Shown: positions 31,973 through 40,930, numbered from the stretch's first letter. The stretch: DNA of 64,000 nucleotides from Neorhodopirellula lusitana (GCF_900182915.1 NZ_FXUG01000014.1:1-64000), one strand, 5' to 3'. Notes: generated from the sequence alone by a model not told the origin. A program made the numbers and translations.

Positions 31973-33238
31973 TTACTGCGTCTTGCTGGCCTTGATCTCT
32001 TCCAAACTGACGCCGAACAAACGCTTGGCGATAGGATCAAGATCCGCTTCGCTGCCTTGAAGGTGCAGCGTTCTTTGAATGTGCCGCATCGTCTCGCCGG
32101 GCCCAAGAGCCGCGGCAGGCGACGACGTTTCCAGTTCGTAAAACGGCCCCAATGGAGCCTCGCTGGGTGCGGGTGAACCGTCATTGTAGGCATTGATCAC
32201 ATCGCCCACGAACGGTTCTTCTTGATGTTCCCACATCGAATTAACGAACCCGCTGGGTGCGTCTTGCACGTTGTAGGCAACAATTGTCAGCACCTTGCCG
32301 TCCGCATCGTAACTTCCTGCGACGCCTTTGGAACGCTGCGGCGACACACCGATTTTTCCTCGGCGGGTACCATCACCTTTGAAGAAGAGAACGTCGTCTT
32401 CGACTGTGATGTATTCTGGTGGCACTTTGCCGAAATAAGTGTCATTCACACGCGGCCCCAGATCCGAATCGTCGCCGGATTTGAACGGGATCACGATCGT
32501 CGTGCTTGGCGACGGGTTGTACATTCCTAGCAACCAGATCGAAGGCATGCCCGTTTCTTCAGTCCAAGCCTGATCGCCACGGTTGGTCAAACGGTTATCG
32601 GTTTCGTAGCCGACCGCCTTGATGCCCGCTGGCACCGACTCGATGTTCAATGTCTTGGCCAACGCCGAGCCATCTAGCAATGACACGGTACGCTGGATAC
32701 CCATTTCCAGTCTTGTTCCGCTGTAATTCGTGATCTCACAATCACGTTTGAATTCAGCCGACGAGTCCGACTGGCTTACCAACTCGAATGGTTCGGTATC
32801 GATTGCTGCGGGGGCACGCCAATCCGCAAAATCGAATTTGGTGCCCGGCTGAAAATACAACGCGAACTGACCGCCCTCAGGACCGAGCCAGAATCGCTCC
32901 TCACCGCCGAAGATATAGATGTGCTCTTCGAGCTTCCCCTTGCGATCTTCTTCGGATAACAGTCCGGCTGCGATGACCTTCCGGTTGATCCAACCGAAAC
33001 TGGGGCCGCCCTCATGATCGATCGTGCTGGTCATCACCCGACCCTGATAGTCCGGTGCAAGTGCCACGGCCGCATCACCGCTTTGAAGCATCACAATCGG
33101 CGTGTGCTTCTTCATGAAGGACACATCGTCCTGGAAACTACTCATGTTTGATTTCGTATCGTCTTGAGAAAACAGGGGCGTGCAGGAAATCGCAGTCGCA
33201 CAGCATGCTGCGAGAATCGGAAAGCGAAGAGCTCTCAT
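31973..33238 (-). CDS. DUF6786 family exported protein
   Basis: From ATG 33238 the product is 421 residues with a signal peptide (MRALRFPILAACCATAISC; the A-I-S-C could be a weak lipobox). A longer open frame reaches 33505 but its first 89 residues look like chance translation. The mature protein matches the planctomycete/Bacteroidetes DUF6786 family in my memory: PIVMLQSGDAAVALAPDYQGRV (fragment), GGPSFGWINRK, IFGGEERFWLGPEGGQFALYF fragments, and a beta-sandwich resembling galactose-mutarotase-like folds. Function unknown; a sugar-binding or aldose-epimerase-like role is possible from the fold. It lies 82 bases upstream of the discoidin histidine kinase on the same strand and may be co-transcribed with it. 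Confidence 0.75.
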   Translation of the reverse strand: MRALRFPILAACCATAISCTPLFSQDDTKSNMSSFQDDVSFMKKHTPIVMLQSGDAAVALAPDYQGRVMTSTIDHEGGPSFGWINRKVIAAGLLSEEDRKGKLEEHIYIFGGEERFWLGPEGGQFALYFQPGTKFDFADWRAPAAIDTEPFELVSQSDSSAEFKRDCEITNYSGTRLEMGIQRTVSLLDGSALAKTLNIESVPAGIKAVGYETDNRLTNRGDQAWTEETGMPSIWLLGMYNPSPSTTIVIPFKSGDDSDLGPRVNDTYFGKVPPEYITVEDDVLFFKGDGTRRGKIGVSPQRSKGVAGSYDADGKVLTIVAYNVQDAPSGFVNSMWEHQEEPFVGDVINAYNDGSPAPSEAPLGPFYELETSSPAAALGPGETMRHIQRTLHLQGSEADLDPIAKRLFGVSLEEIKASKTQ

Positions 33239-33920
33239 CCAAAAATCCGAATTGTGAGTGTGAGGCCCACACGCGTCTGAGCACGCAATTCTGGACCAAA
33301 GGGGATGTAACCGCATTGTAGTGCCAAACGAGGGAATAATCGACAACACACCGATGCCGAATTCCAAGCGACGCGGCCGCCAAATTCGAAATGCCAACGC
33401 GGCCATCTGCATCGATAGAAACGGTCGATGTCGTCCAACAAGATTGGGCTGACGGTGAAACAAGCTTGCATCGACCGGCATGCTTGGTAAACGTGTTTTC
33501 ACCATCGCTGGCGGGCGCTAGAGGGCATTCGAATCCTTTTAGCGCACACGGTGGCCCGATTTTCGCAACCAGAATAGGAGACACGTCACACGGGGGCGGC
33601 TAAGATTGTCGCAGGGTCGCGTTTGCGGGAGACCGAACGACCACCGATCCAAGACGACCGATTCACCTCGGAATCTTGCATTTCCGCAGAGGTTCCGAAG
33701 GATCGACCCCACCTGAATCTCCGCCCCTTCCTTACCGCCCACCTGAACGAAGTTTCGCCCCATTCCAGTCCGATGGTTGATCGACTCACCGGTCGGATTG
33801 CGACTGCTAACCGTTTTGAACCGCTTTGGCGGCAGCCTCGGTTCCGCAGCGGGGAAGCCATGACGTACACCAGAACGGCTTTTGAACTCTTCGCTCCTCC
33901 TTTAGCTTGAGAATTCTGCA
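33239..33920. other. Divergent intergenic region
   Basis: Lies between the DUF6786 gene (minus) and the DUF1080 gene (plus) and should hold both promoters. Frames at 33586-33921 minus and 33623-33910 plus have no family look. No repeat or RNA gene is seen. Confidence 0.4.
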
Positions 33921-35240
33921 TTGAGTACCAAGATCAAAACAGTCCTCGCTCTTTCGTTTGCGATTCTGTTCCTTTCGCCCGCCTCGAATCTGTTCAGCGA
34001 AGACGCACCGTCAACCGGACAATTCCACTCCATCTTCAACGGCCAGGACCTCAAAGGCTGGCACGGCGAGGCGACGATGGACCCGCGAAAGCTGGCGGCG
34101 ATGTCGGATGAACAGCGAGCCGAGAAAATGGCTCAGTGGCAAATCGATGCCGCGAAGCACTGGACCGCCCAAGACGGCGAACTCGTCAACGATGGTCATG
34201 GGGTCTATCTGACCACGGACAAGTCATACGGTGACTACGAACTGCTGATTGAATACAAAACCGTACCGGAAGCCGACAGCGGCATCTATTTGAAGTCCAA
34301 TCCGCAGGTTCAGATTTGGAATCACGAAGACACGAATCTTGCCCCGGGGCAAGATAAGGGATCAGGCGGTTTGTGGAACAACTCGCCCGGTGCACCCGGT
34401 AAGGATCCAACCGAAATCGCGGACCGACCGTTCGGCCAGTGGAATGAGTTCCGCATCCTTCAGGTGGGATCCCGCACCAGCGTTTGGCTGAATGGAAAAC
34501 ACATCGTCGATCACGCCATCATGGAGAACTACTGGGACCGTCAAACTCCAATCGTCTCGGAAGGCCCAATCCAATTGCAAACGCATGGCGGCGAGATCCG
34601 GTGGCGAAACATTCGCGTTCGCGAGATTCAACCGGACGAAGCGAACCGCATTTTGCAAACAGCCAATGACGATGGTTTCACGTCGCTTTTCGACGGACAA
34701 GACTTGAGCGGTTGGGCCGGGGCAGTTGAAAATTACGAGGCGGTCGATGGTTCCATTCGTTGCAAACCCCAGACCGGTGGCGTGCTGCACACGAGCGAAG
34801 AGTACAGCGATTTCGTTGCCCGGGTTGAGTTCAAACTTCCCCCCGGCGCTAACAATGGTCTCGCAATTCGCTATCCCGGTTCAGGCGACACCGCCTACGT
34901 TGGGATGTGCGAACTTCAAGTGCTCGATACCGAGCACCCAAAGTACAAGAATCTCGATCCACGACAGGCACATGGTTCGGCCTACGGGATGCTGGCCGCA
35001 CACCGCGGATACCTGCGCCCAACCGGCCAGTGGAACTACCAGGAAGTCACGGTTCAGGGAAGCAAGATCAAGGTCGAACTCAACGGCACAATCATCCTGG
35101 ACGGTGATCTCGCTGGTGTGAACGAGTTCCTGGCGGACAGACCTCACCCCGGCAAGGATCGCACGAGTGGTTACTTCGGCTTCGCTGGCCACGGTGACGC
35201 AGTTGAGTTCCGTAACGTCTCGATCAAGCGACTGCCGTAG
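33921..35240 (+). CDS. Secreted protein with two DUF1080 (3-keto-disaccharide hydrolase) domains
   Basis: A 439-residue exported protein with a signal peptide (TVLALSFAILFLSPASNLFS). Two tandem DUF1080 domains are plain from their openings: FHSIFNGQDLKGWHG near residue 33 and FTSLFDGQDLSGWAG near residue 252. Each continues with a concanavalin-like jelly roll (SYGDYELLIEYKTVPEADSGIYLKS fragments; EYSDFVARVEFKLPPGANNG fragments) and closes with the strand RNIRVREI or RNVSIKRL. DUF1080 members include 3-keto-disaccharide hydrolases, acting on oxidised sugars in the periplasm. The start is TTG 33921; no upstream in-frame ATG fits the signal. It is transcribed divergently from the DUF6786/discoidin-kinase unit, suggesting a shared sugar-related program. 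Confidence 0.88.
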   Translation: MSTKIKTVLALSFAILFLSPASNLFSEDAPSTGQFHSIFNGQDLKGWHGEATMDPRKLAAMSDEQRAEKMAQWQIDAAKHWTAQDGELVNDGHGVYLTTDKSYGDYELLIEYKTVPEADSGIYLKSNPQVQIWNHEDTNLAPGQDKGSGGLWNNSPGAPGKDPTEIADRPFGQWNEFRILQVGSRTSVWLNGKHIVDHAIMENYWDRQTPIVSEGPIQLQTHGGEIRWRNIRVREIQPDEANRILQTANDDGFTSLFDGQDLSGWAGAVENYEAVDGSIRCKPQTGGVLHTSEEYSDFVARVEFKLPPGANNGLAIRYPGSGDTAYVGMCELQVLDTEHPKYKNLDPRQAHGSAYGMLAAHRGYLRPTGQWNYQEVTVQGSKIKVELNGTIILDGDLAGVNEFLADRPHPGKDRTSGYFGFAGHGDAVEFRNVSIKRLP

Positions 35241-35325
35241 GGTTGGTTCGGATTCAAACTTCTGATTGCCGCCGAAGCACTCGCTGTTGAATCCTTTACT
35301 TCTATTCTTCCGCCTTGGACGCCGC

Positions 35326-35365
35326 AGTAAAACTGCGCAAGCCAAAGTAAAACAGCGCAAGCCAA
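35326..35365. repeat. Tandem duplication of a 20-base unit
   Basis: AGTAAAACTGCGCAAGCCAA at 35326-35345 is followed directly by AGTAAAACAGCGCAAGCCAA at 35346-35365, one base different. It lies shortly before the MITE-like element. Confidence 0.85.
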
Positions 35366-35390
35366 TTCAGGGCGGAAGCGTATTACCCAT

Positions 35391-35508
35391 CTAGAGCATT
35401 TTAATTTTTGTCGTAGCGTAACTCGTCAAGAGTTTCGTAAGCCGGTGCGGGAAACGAATGTTTAGACGACTTCTGCAACGGCCTATGGCGTTTTGAGAAA
35501 TGCTCTAG
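35391..35508. mobile_element. MITE-like palindromic element, copy 2
   Basis: A 118-base non-coding element with perfect terminal inverted repeats CTAGAGCATT / AATGCTCTAG, which extend to 12 bases (TCTAGAGCATTT / AAATGCTCTAGA) with the flanking bases. Inside is a small palindrome, AACTCGTCAAGAGTT. Its sequence is homologous, in opposite orientation, to the element at 5588-5693. No target duplication is obvious and no transposase of matching ends is in the window. Confidence 0.7.
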
Positions 35509-35530
35509 AACCAGGCTGGCTGGATAGCGG

Positions 35531-35755
35531 TCATTGCTTGAACTTCTTGCGAAGCCCAATTCCTTTGTTTACGGAATGGGACTGAGATCGATTTCCAGGG
35601 TCGTCCCGAAAAGCTGGATGTTGAGCACTTGCTTGCGGTAGCTTTCCGGTCATCCGCAAGCAGTCATGGAGCGTCATCGACAAGGCGTCTTTCTGCCAAA
35701 ACGTCGGTGATGGTGTCAGTAACCGGTGCAGTGTTTTTCGAGCGATTCGTAACAT
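35531..35755 (-). CDS. Small basic hypothetical protein
   Basis: A 74-residue frame from ATG 35755. The start is supported by AAGGAAG about 7 bases upstream, a good Shine-Dalgarno sequence. The product is basic and polar (MLRIARKTLHRLLTPSPTFW then LHDCLRMTGKLPQ), ending in GLRKKFKQ. I recognise no family. It lies between the palindromic element and the histidine kinase; on the same strand it is 150 bases downstream of the kinase stop. Short length and odd composition keep confidence low. Confidence 0.35.
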   Translation of the reverse strand: MLRIARKTLHRLLTPSPTFWQKDALSMTLHDCLRMTGKLPQASAQHPAFRDDPGNRSQSHSVNKGIGLRKKFKQ

Positions 35756-35906
35756 GGCTTTCTTCCTTTCAATGGGAGGCTAGCGGTCCGGGATGTTGTC
35801 TCATCCACGGACGCTTTCGCGTTTGAAAAGAAGTATCGAGCTGTCCCATAAAAGCAGCCTGAAGCGGAGATGAAATCGAGTTCATCTAGCCGGGCGTTAC
35901 CGCTGT

Positions 35907-37376
35907 CTATTTGGCCAGGGGGATACGAAGCGTGAAACAACTGCCTTGGCCAACGGTGCTTTGACAGTCGATTTTCCCGCCGAGGGTCGTGGCGATTCGG
36001 CTCGCGATCGCCAGCCCCAAACCGCTGCCCGCGATCCCACGACGCCGGGCTTCATCGGAACGGAAAAAGGGTTCGAACAATTGTGGAATTTCCTCGGGCT
36101 CCATTCCAGGTCCTGAGTCAATCACTTCAATGAAAGCGAATCGATCCGTCGTGTACGCTCGAACCATGACAGTCGTGTTTGATTCGCTGTACTTGAATGC
36201 GTTAAAGACCAGGTTATCTAGCACCCGCCCCAACAACGCCGGTGTTGCGTTCACCACAGTGTTATCTTCCAGTTGAGAATCGAGTGTCAGGTCGCTGTAG
36301 CGAGGCTGGGAACGCCACGAGTCCGCTTGGGTTTCGAGCCATCGCTTGAGGTGGACCGGCCGCAAAGTCGGCAACGTCGAATCAACGTCGCTGCGAGCCA
36401 AGAACAGCAGCGTTTCGACGATTTCCTGTAATCCACTAGTCTGGTGACGCATTTGCCGCAGAGTGGCTTCGTATTCGGCCTCGCTTCGCGGGCGCCGCAG
36501 CATCACGTCGATCTGACCTAATAACACCGTGATTGGGGTCCGCAGCTCATGAGCGGCATCACCCGCAAACCGCCGTTGTTGCTCAAAGGCAGCTTGTTGC
36601 CGACACAGCAAGCGGTTGAACGCGGTACCCAGTTCTGTCATCTCGTCGCCGGAGTCGCCATGGCTCAGACGCGCATCAAAGTCGGTACCCGCAATTGACT
36701 GGGCTTGTTCCGCCATCGCCGACACGGGCTGTAACGCCTTGCGAACGATCCACCGCCCCAGCAACGCCGCAAGCGACCAAGCCAGCAATGGCAACAGCGT
36801 CACCAGAAGCCGAAGACGGAAAACGATCGCGTCTCGCGGGACACTGGATCGCCCCACCACGACAGTCAACTGGTCAAACTCGTCAAGCTCCCGTTCCAGG
36901 TGCACTGGCTGGGGTGCCGAAACCTGCTGTGTCATCGTTTCCCACACGCCACTGGACTGCATTAACACGGTGGGATGTTCATCAACATCACTAGGCTGCG
37001 AAACTTGTTGAGCCGATTGTTTGGCCAGCGATATGAAATCCCTGTCGATGAATCGAGACTGCTCGACCGTCAAGCCGTGGTCGCCAATCACGATCCAGTG
37101 AACAGGTCCAAATTCGTCCTGGACACCCACCTCGATCGAATGCTCAAGCGGTTGCCACTTCACTTCCGTCTCTTCGACCTCGGCGGCAGCGATCAACGAA
37201 TTCAGCACGCCCCGCATCTCACCTGCAAACTGGTCGTCGATGTGGTCGCGGGTGACCGAATAGAACACCATCGAATAACCCACCAGGATGAACCCGAGGG
37301 CAACCAGAAAGAACGCCGAAACACGATTTGTCAGACTGATCTTAATGAGACGATTCCAATATGTACCCCTGGCCAC
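35907..37376 (-). CDS. Two-component sensor histidine kinase (HAMP-HisKA-HATPase)
   Basis: A 489-residue membrane kinase of the EnvZ/QseC class. TM1 lies at about 17-39 (AFFLVALGFILVGYSMVFY), a periplasmic sensor domain at 40-187, TM2 at about 188-207 (LRLLVTLLPLLAWSLAALLG), then HAMP (VRKALQPVSAMAEQAQ ... TELGTAFNRLL). The phospho-accepting His is H276 in AGDAAHELRTPITV. The ATP domain shows LDNLVFNAFKYSES (N-box), IEVIDSGPGMEPEEIP (G1), and GIAGSGLGLAIASRI (G2). It starts with GTG 37376 and overlaps the response regulator's 3' end by 35 bases, so the two form a coupled pair on one transcript, regulator first. The ligand is unknown. Confidence 0.95.
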   Translation of the reverse strand: MARGTYWNRLIKISLTNRVSAFFLVALGFILVGYSMVFYSVTRDHIDDQFAGEMRGVLNSLIAAAEVEETEVKWQPLEHSIEVGVQDEFGPVHWIVIGDHGLTVEQSRFIDRDFISLAKQSAQQVSQPSDVDEHPTVLMQSSGVWETMTQQVSAPQPVHLERELDEFDQLTVVVGRSSVPRDAIVFRLRLLVTLLPLLAWSLAALLGRWIVRKALQPVSAMAEQAQSIAGTDFDARLSHGDSGDEMTELGTAFNRLLCRQQAAFEQQRRFAGDAAHELRTPITVLLGQIDVMLRRPRSEAEYEATLRQMRHQTSGLQEIVETLLFLARSDVDSTLPTLRPVHLKRWLETQADSWRSQPRYSDLTLDSQLEDNTVVNATPALLGRVLDNLVFNAFKYSESNTTVMVRAYTTDRFAFIEVIDSGPGMEPEEIPQLFEPFFRSDEARRRGIAGSGLGLAIASRIATTLGGKIDCQSTVGQGSCFTLRIPLAK

Positions 37377-38019
37377 GCCGCGTTTGAATGACCCGCGGGC
37401 CGAGCTTTTCTAACTTGCGTCGAAGTTCTTTGACATGCACCTCCAGGGTATTGGAAAGTCCGTCGAAACGCTCGTCCCAAACGGTTTCATAGATCCGCGT
37501 CCGTGTCAGGACTCGGCCAGGATGACGCAGGAACATGGTCAACAGTGATAGCTCTTTGGCGGTCAAATCAAGTGGCATCTCACCACGAGTAGCCCGTTGT
37601 TGAGCAAGGTCGATGCGGATGCCTTGGTATTCCAAGTGAAGAGAATCCACTTGCCCTTTCCGGCGCAACAGCGAACGAACTCTCGCCAGCATCTCTTCAA
37701 ACGCAAACGGCTTGGTCAGGTAGTCGTCCGCGCCAGCATCCAGGCCGGTGACCCGCTCCCTGACGCCATCACGTGCGGTCAGGAAAAGAACCGGAGTGGA
37801 GCGATCTTTTTGCCGGAAGCGTTTCAGAATCTGTAACCCGTCTTCGCCCGGGAACCACCAATCCAGAACGACCAGATCCCATGTCTCAGACTGCAATCGC
37901 AACCAAGCATGACTGCCGTCTTCGACATGGGTGACTGCGTAGCCTTCCTCGGTCAATCCACGCACCAGGAAGTCGGCGATGCCCGGTTCATCCTCGACAA
38001 CCAAAATCCGAACGCTCAT
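37342..38019 (-). CDS. OmpR/PhoB-type response regulator
   Basis: A 225-residue regulator. The receiver domain (1-115) has the acidic pocket VVEDEPG (E9, D10), the phospho-acceptor D53 in DLVVLDWWFPGEDG, FLTARDG with Thr, and DDYLTKPFAFEEML with the conserved Lys. The C-terminal winged-helix (about 128-222) has LTAKELSLLTMFLRHPGRVLTR and VEVHVKELRRKLEK-like DNA-binding helices (here LEVHVKELRRKLEKLG), then RGQGYIL. It is followed by its cognate kinase with a 35-base overlap. The start ATG 38019 faces the small membrane-peptide and peroxiredoxin genes across a 267-base divergent promoter region, so these may be targets. Confidence 0.97.
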   Translation of the reverse strand: MSVRILVVEDEPGIADFLVRGLTEEGYAVTHVEDGSHAWLRLQSETWDLVVLDWWFPGEDGLQILKRFRQKDRSTPVLFLTARDGVRERVTGLDAGADDYLTKPFAFEEMLARVRSLLRRKGQVDSLHLEYQGIRIDLAQQRATRGEMPLDLTAKELSLLTMFLRHPGRVLTRTRIYETVWDERFDGLSNTLEVHVKELRRKLEKLGPRVIQTRRGQGYILESSH

Positions 38020-38286
38020 TTAGCGGCTCATCAACAGTACAGAAATAACAAAGAAGCCCAGTATTGTGGGGCAGGATGAACCATCCATAAACCCAAGATA
38101 AAGTTCTCTTCATGTTGAGGAAAGAATGACAAATCGGACCATTCAATCCAAAAAGCGCGATGACTCTTTGGCATTGATGAAGCGGTCTTTATCTTCGCTT
38201 CAGTCAGGTTTTACCCCACAGGGCGAAAGTAGCTGTGTGTCGTGTCGACACCCACTTTCACCAAACTCACCCCCGAAGGAGAGACC

Positions 38287-38394
38287 ATGGCTCACTTAGC
38301 AATCACGGTCCAGATTATCGCTTTCGCCACCTCCATGGTTCTTGTGCTCGCGTGCGGGGTTGGGGCATTTCGCTATCAATCCGAACGTCGGTAA
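38287..38394 (+). CDS. 35-residue single-span membrane peptide
   Basis: A very short gene: ATG 38287 to TAA 38392-38394. The product MAHLAITVQIIAFATSMVLV continues into LACGVGAFRYQSERR, i.e. a hydrophobic helix of about 25 residues with a basic end, typical of small membrane proteins. Support for real translation is strong: GAAGGAGA lies 5-6 bases before the ATG, and the frame closes immediately after the positively charged tail. It is the first plus-strand gene after the divergently transcribed two-component system and precedes the peroxiredoxin gene by 180 bases. I know no family for it. It may regulate or assist a membrane complex, as small single-span proteins often do. Confidence 0.6.
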   Translation: MAHLAITVQIIAFATSMVLVLACGVGAFRYQSERR

Positions 38395-38573
38395 GCGAAC
38401 CCAAAGGGACATTTCCATTGGAGGGTTTGGGTGGAGACTTGCCTGACCGACGCACCGTACGAAGTAAAGGCAATCGAAATCACGGTGCCAAGTTCGGCAG
38501 CACGCCGATCCACTGTTTCTAAAACCCTACGCAACCTGACCCTGCAACAGAACGATACACGCGGAAAGATCGA

Positions 38574-39221
38574 ATGAGCACTCTTAAATCACAGACTGAC
38601 GCACAGATTGAAAAGTCACGCCAAGCCAAGCCCGAATTCATGAAAGGGGTGGAGGACCTGATCGCCCAAGCGAAAGAGTTCAAGACGGGAAGCGACGCGA
38701 TTCAGGTGGCAGCCAAAGCACCCAGCTTTGAGCTTCCCGATTCGACCGGCACCCCCGTACGCCTTGACGACCTGTTGGCTCGTGGCAAAGTGGTCGTGAC
38801 TTTCTATCGTGGCGATTGGTGTCCCTATTGCAACCTGCAACTCCGGGCGTTGCAGGCACGCATCGCGGAAATCCACGACCTCGGGGCGGAGTTGGTGGCG
38901 ATCAGCCCCCAGTTTCCTGATGGATCCATGTCGGTCACCGAACGAGTTGGGCTGGAGTTTACCGTTCTATCCGACCAGAACGCGGAGGTGGCGGGCGAGT
39001 ACGGCGTGGCCTGGCAAGTGCCGGAGATGCTGTTGGATCACATGCGAAAAGACCGCAATCTTGACCTGGCCGATATCAACAAGGGCAACGGCACGATCCT
39101 ACCGATCCCCGCCACCTTTGTTCTAAACGCCGACGGAATCGTGACGTGGCGGTACGTCGATGTGGATTACCGAGGGCGAGCCGAACCGGACGACATCATC
39201 GCCGCACTGAAGGCAAGCTGA
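38574..39221 (+). CDS. AhpC/TSA-type peroxiredoxin-like protein
   Basis: A 215-residue thioredoxin-fold peroxidase relative. After an N-terminal helix it has APSFELPDSTGTPVRLDDLL, then VVVTFYRGDWCPYCNLQLRAL with C83 and C86. Peroxiredoxins of this subgroup have W-C-P-Y-C in place of the P-x-x-x-T-x-x-C motif, so the first Cys is the likely peroxidatic one with the second as partner. The rest fits: LGAELVAISPQFPDGS, FTVLSDQNAEVAGEYGV and ATFVLNADGIVTWRYVDVDYRGR (fragments). The role is reduction of hydroperoxides with a thiol donor in the cytoplasm (no signal peptide). It lies downstream of the 35-residue membrane peptide on the same strand, 180 bases away. Start ATG 38574 follows GGAAAGATCGA. 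Confidence 0.88.
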   Translation: MSTLKSQTDAQIEKSRQAKPEFMKGVEDLIAQAKEFKTGSDAIQVAAKAPSFELPDSTGTPVRLDDLLARGKVVVTFYRGDWCPYCNLQLRALQARIAEIHDLGAELVAISPQFPDGSMSVTERVGLEFTVLSDQNAEVAGEYGVAWQVPEMLLDHMRKDRNLDLADINKGNGTILPIPATFVLNADGIVTWRYVDVDYRGRAEPDDIIAALKAS

Positions 39222-39321
39222 ACGGCCGATAAGTCGCTTCGTTTGGACACGGGCCAAGGTCAGTTGACCAAACCGAACGTGGCTATCCAGCGTCACGCGT
39301 GTGTTGGTGGCGCGAGTCAAG

Positions 39322-39939
39322 TTAAGTCCGCTGCTCGAACGAGTTGACTCGCTCGAGTACTTTCGCGGCCAACTCTTCCTTCGTTCCGTTGTTCTCGATC
39401 ACCCAGTCGGCACGACTCTGTTTTTGAGCCCAGGGAAGTTGTCGCTTCTCGCGTCGTTCGAGTTCAGCAAGATCCCAACCACGTGCGTTCAAGAGAACAC
39501 GATGTCGCTCGGGCGAAATCTTCAAGCACCAAACCTCGTCACAAATTGAATCCCAATCGCGTTCCAGCAACAACGGAACATCCAGGATCACGAAACGAGA
39601 ATCGACCGCCCGCTCGATTTCCGCGTCAATGACCTCGCGAGTCCGAGGGTGAATGATTGCTTCGAGCTGTTTCAATCGAGTTTGCGATGCGTCGTCTTCG
39701 CCGAACACCAGCGACGCAATCGACGGCCGAGATAGCTGGCCAGAATCATCAAGAATCGACGTACCCAGAAGCCCAACCAGCGAATCGATGACTTCGGGAA
39801 CTTCGAGTTGGTCCTTGGCGATCACGTCCGCGTTGATCCAAACCCCGCCCAAACGAACCAACTGCTCAGCGACGGTTGACTTACCACTGCATGGCGGGCC
39901 GATAATGCCGATCGTGTGAGGCTTTGGGTGTCCATTCAT
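39322..39939 (-). CDS. coaE: Dephospho-CoA kinase
   Basis: A 205-residue P-loop kinase that phosphorylates dephospho-CoA at the 3' hydroxyl of ribose, the last step of coenzyme A synthesis. Landmarks are the Walker A GPPCSGKST (residues 14-22; K20), the CoaE motif WINADVIAKDQL (family D-A-D), IHPRTREVIDAEIER, and FVILDVPLLLERDWDSICDEVWCL (fragments) in the substrate lid. Length is standard. It follows the zinc-ribbon coiled-coil gene on the minus strand by 33 bases and is probably in the same operon. Cytoplasmic and expected to be essential. Confidence 0.95.
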   Translation of the reverse strand: MNGHPKPHTIGIIGPPCSGKSTVAEQLVRLGGVWINADVIAKDQLEVPEVIDSLVGLLGTSILDDSGQLSRPSIASLVFGEDDASQTRLKQLEAIIHPRTREVIDAEIERAVDSRFVILDVPLLLERDWDSICDEVWCLKISPERHRVLLNARGWDLAELERREKRQLPWAQKQSRADWVIENNGTKEELAAKVLERVNSFEQRT

Positions 39940-39972
39940 CCAACAAGGCTCTCTCGATCCAACGTCCGCTTG

Positions 39973-40704
39973 TCAAACACTTCGGTCTTCTGGCAGGTAC
40001 AGGATGCAATTGCAGTTGGGGCAATACGTCAGCTTGGACAACATCAAGAGGCTGGCGACTTGCGTGGTCAGGGTTTGTGAACACCCGCCGCACGATTCGC
40101 CTTCAATGGGTGCAAACGCTTCTTCGCCGCGAGCTTCAATCAGGCGTTTCCAGTCTGCTTTCACCACCGATGGTATTTCAGTTTCGGCCTCTTCCAATTG
40201 GATCTCGACGCGAGCCAGGTCAGCGGCAACGCGTTCTTGACGTTGCTTGATCTCAGCGACACGTTTCTCGTTTTCCGCCTGCGCCTCCGCCAGAAGCCCC
40301 TCCTTTTCTTTCACTTGCCCGGTGAGCGTGTCGATACGCTCGAGGATTTCGAAGATCTCGTCGCTTTGAACGCTGTTGGCCTGCTCGTCGGCCGCAATTT
40401 GTTCCTTCAAAAGCGTGAACTCTTTGTTCGATGCCGCTTCGTTCAACTTGCGGTTCAGGTCGGCGACATGCGCCTCGCGGGTTTGCAGTTGAAGCTGTTT
40501 TTCATCCGACACCATCCTCGCCTTCTTCAGTGCCGTGGCGGCTTGACTCACTTCGGTTTCCGCAGCCACGACGGCCGCGCCGACCGCCTTCAGTTGCATC
40601 GGTCCTCGCCGGGCCTGCCCCTGTAAATCCGCTTGTTGCTGAAGGATGCGGTGCAGTCGTCGCAAGAGCGGTGTGCTGACTTCGGTAGGGGCGCTGGCGG
40701 CCAT
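39973..40704 (-). CDS. Coiled-coil protein with C4 zinc ribbon
   Basis: A 243-residue protein. Residues about 10-175 are a long coiled coil (heptads such as AAETEVSQAATALKKARM and RVAAELARVEIQLEEAETE-like segments), and the C-terminal 40 residues form a zinc ribbon with CGGC and CPNC pairs (GESCGGCSQTL ... KLTYCPNCNCILYLPED). This is the widespread 'C4-type zinc ribbon' family (zf-RING_7, CdsZ-like), proposed to bind nucleic acid or ribosomes; its exact role here is not known. It stands between MoxR (226 bases upstream) and coaE (33 bases downstream) on the minus strand. No signal or membrane segment. Confidence 0.88.
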   Translation of the reverse strand: MAASAPTEVSTPLLRRLHRILQQQADLQGQARRGPMQLKAVGAAVVAAETEVSQAATALKKARMVSDEKQLQLQTREAHVADLNRKLNEAASNKEFTLLKEQIAADEQANSVQSDEIFEILERIDTLTGQVKEKEGLLAEAQAENEKRVAEIKQRQERVAADLARVEIQLEEAETEIPSVVKADWKRLIEARGEEAFAPIEGESCGGCSQTLTTQVASLLMLSKLTYCPNCNCILYLPEDRSV

Positions 40705-40930
40705 GAGTATCCAGGGTTAGTAATGTTCGAAATGGGAGGGACTGCGTTCGCGAATGAGGTGTCGGGGCGGACAGTAGTTCGGAATTCAGCTGGTAGTGAA
40801 ATTGGATGCGATGCTGGCGTCGTCGAGCCGAAGGCTCCTTCAGCGAACGCTCGGCGGTCGACAATGTCGAGGCAACCGCCGGAGACCGAACCGCTGAAAA
40901 CGCTCAGCTTCAGAGTGGATCGTTAAAACA

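Noticed and set aside
33239-33505. N-terminal extension of the DUF6786 protein
   Set aside because: The 89 extra residues precede a complete signal peptide, so the start is placed at ATG 33238.
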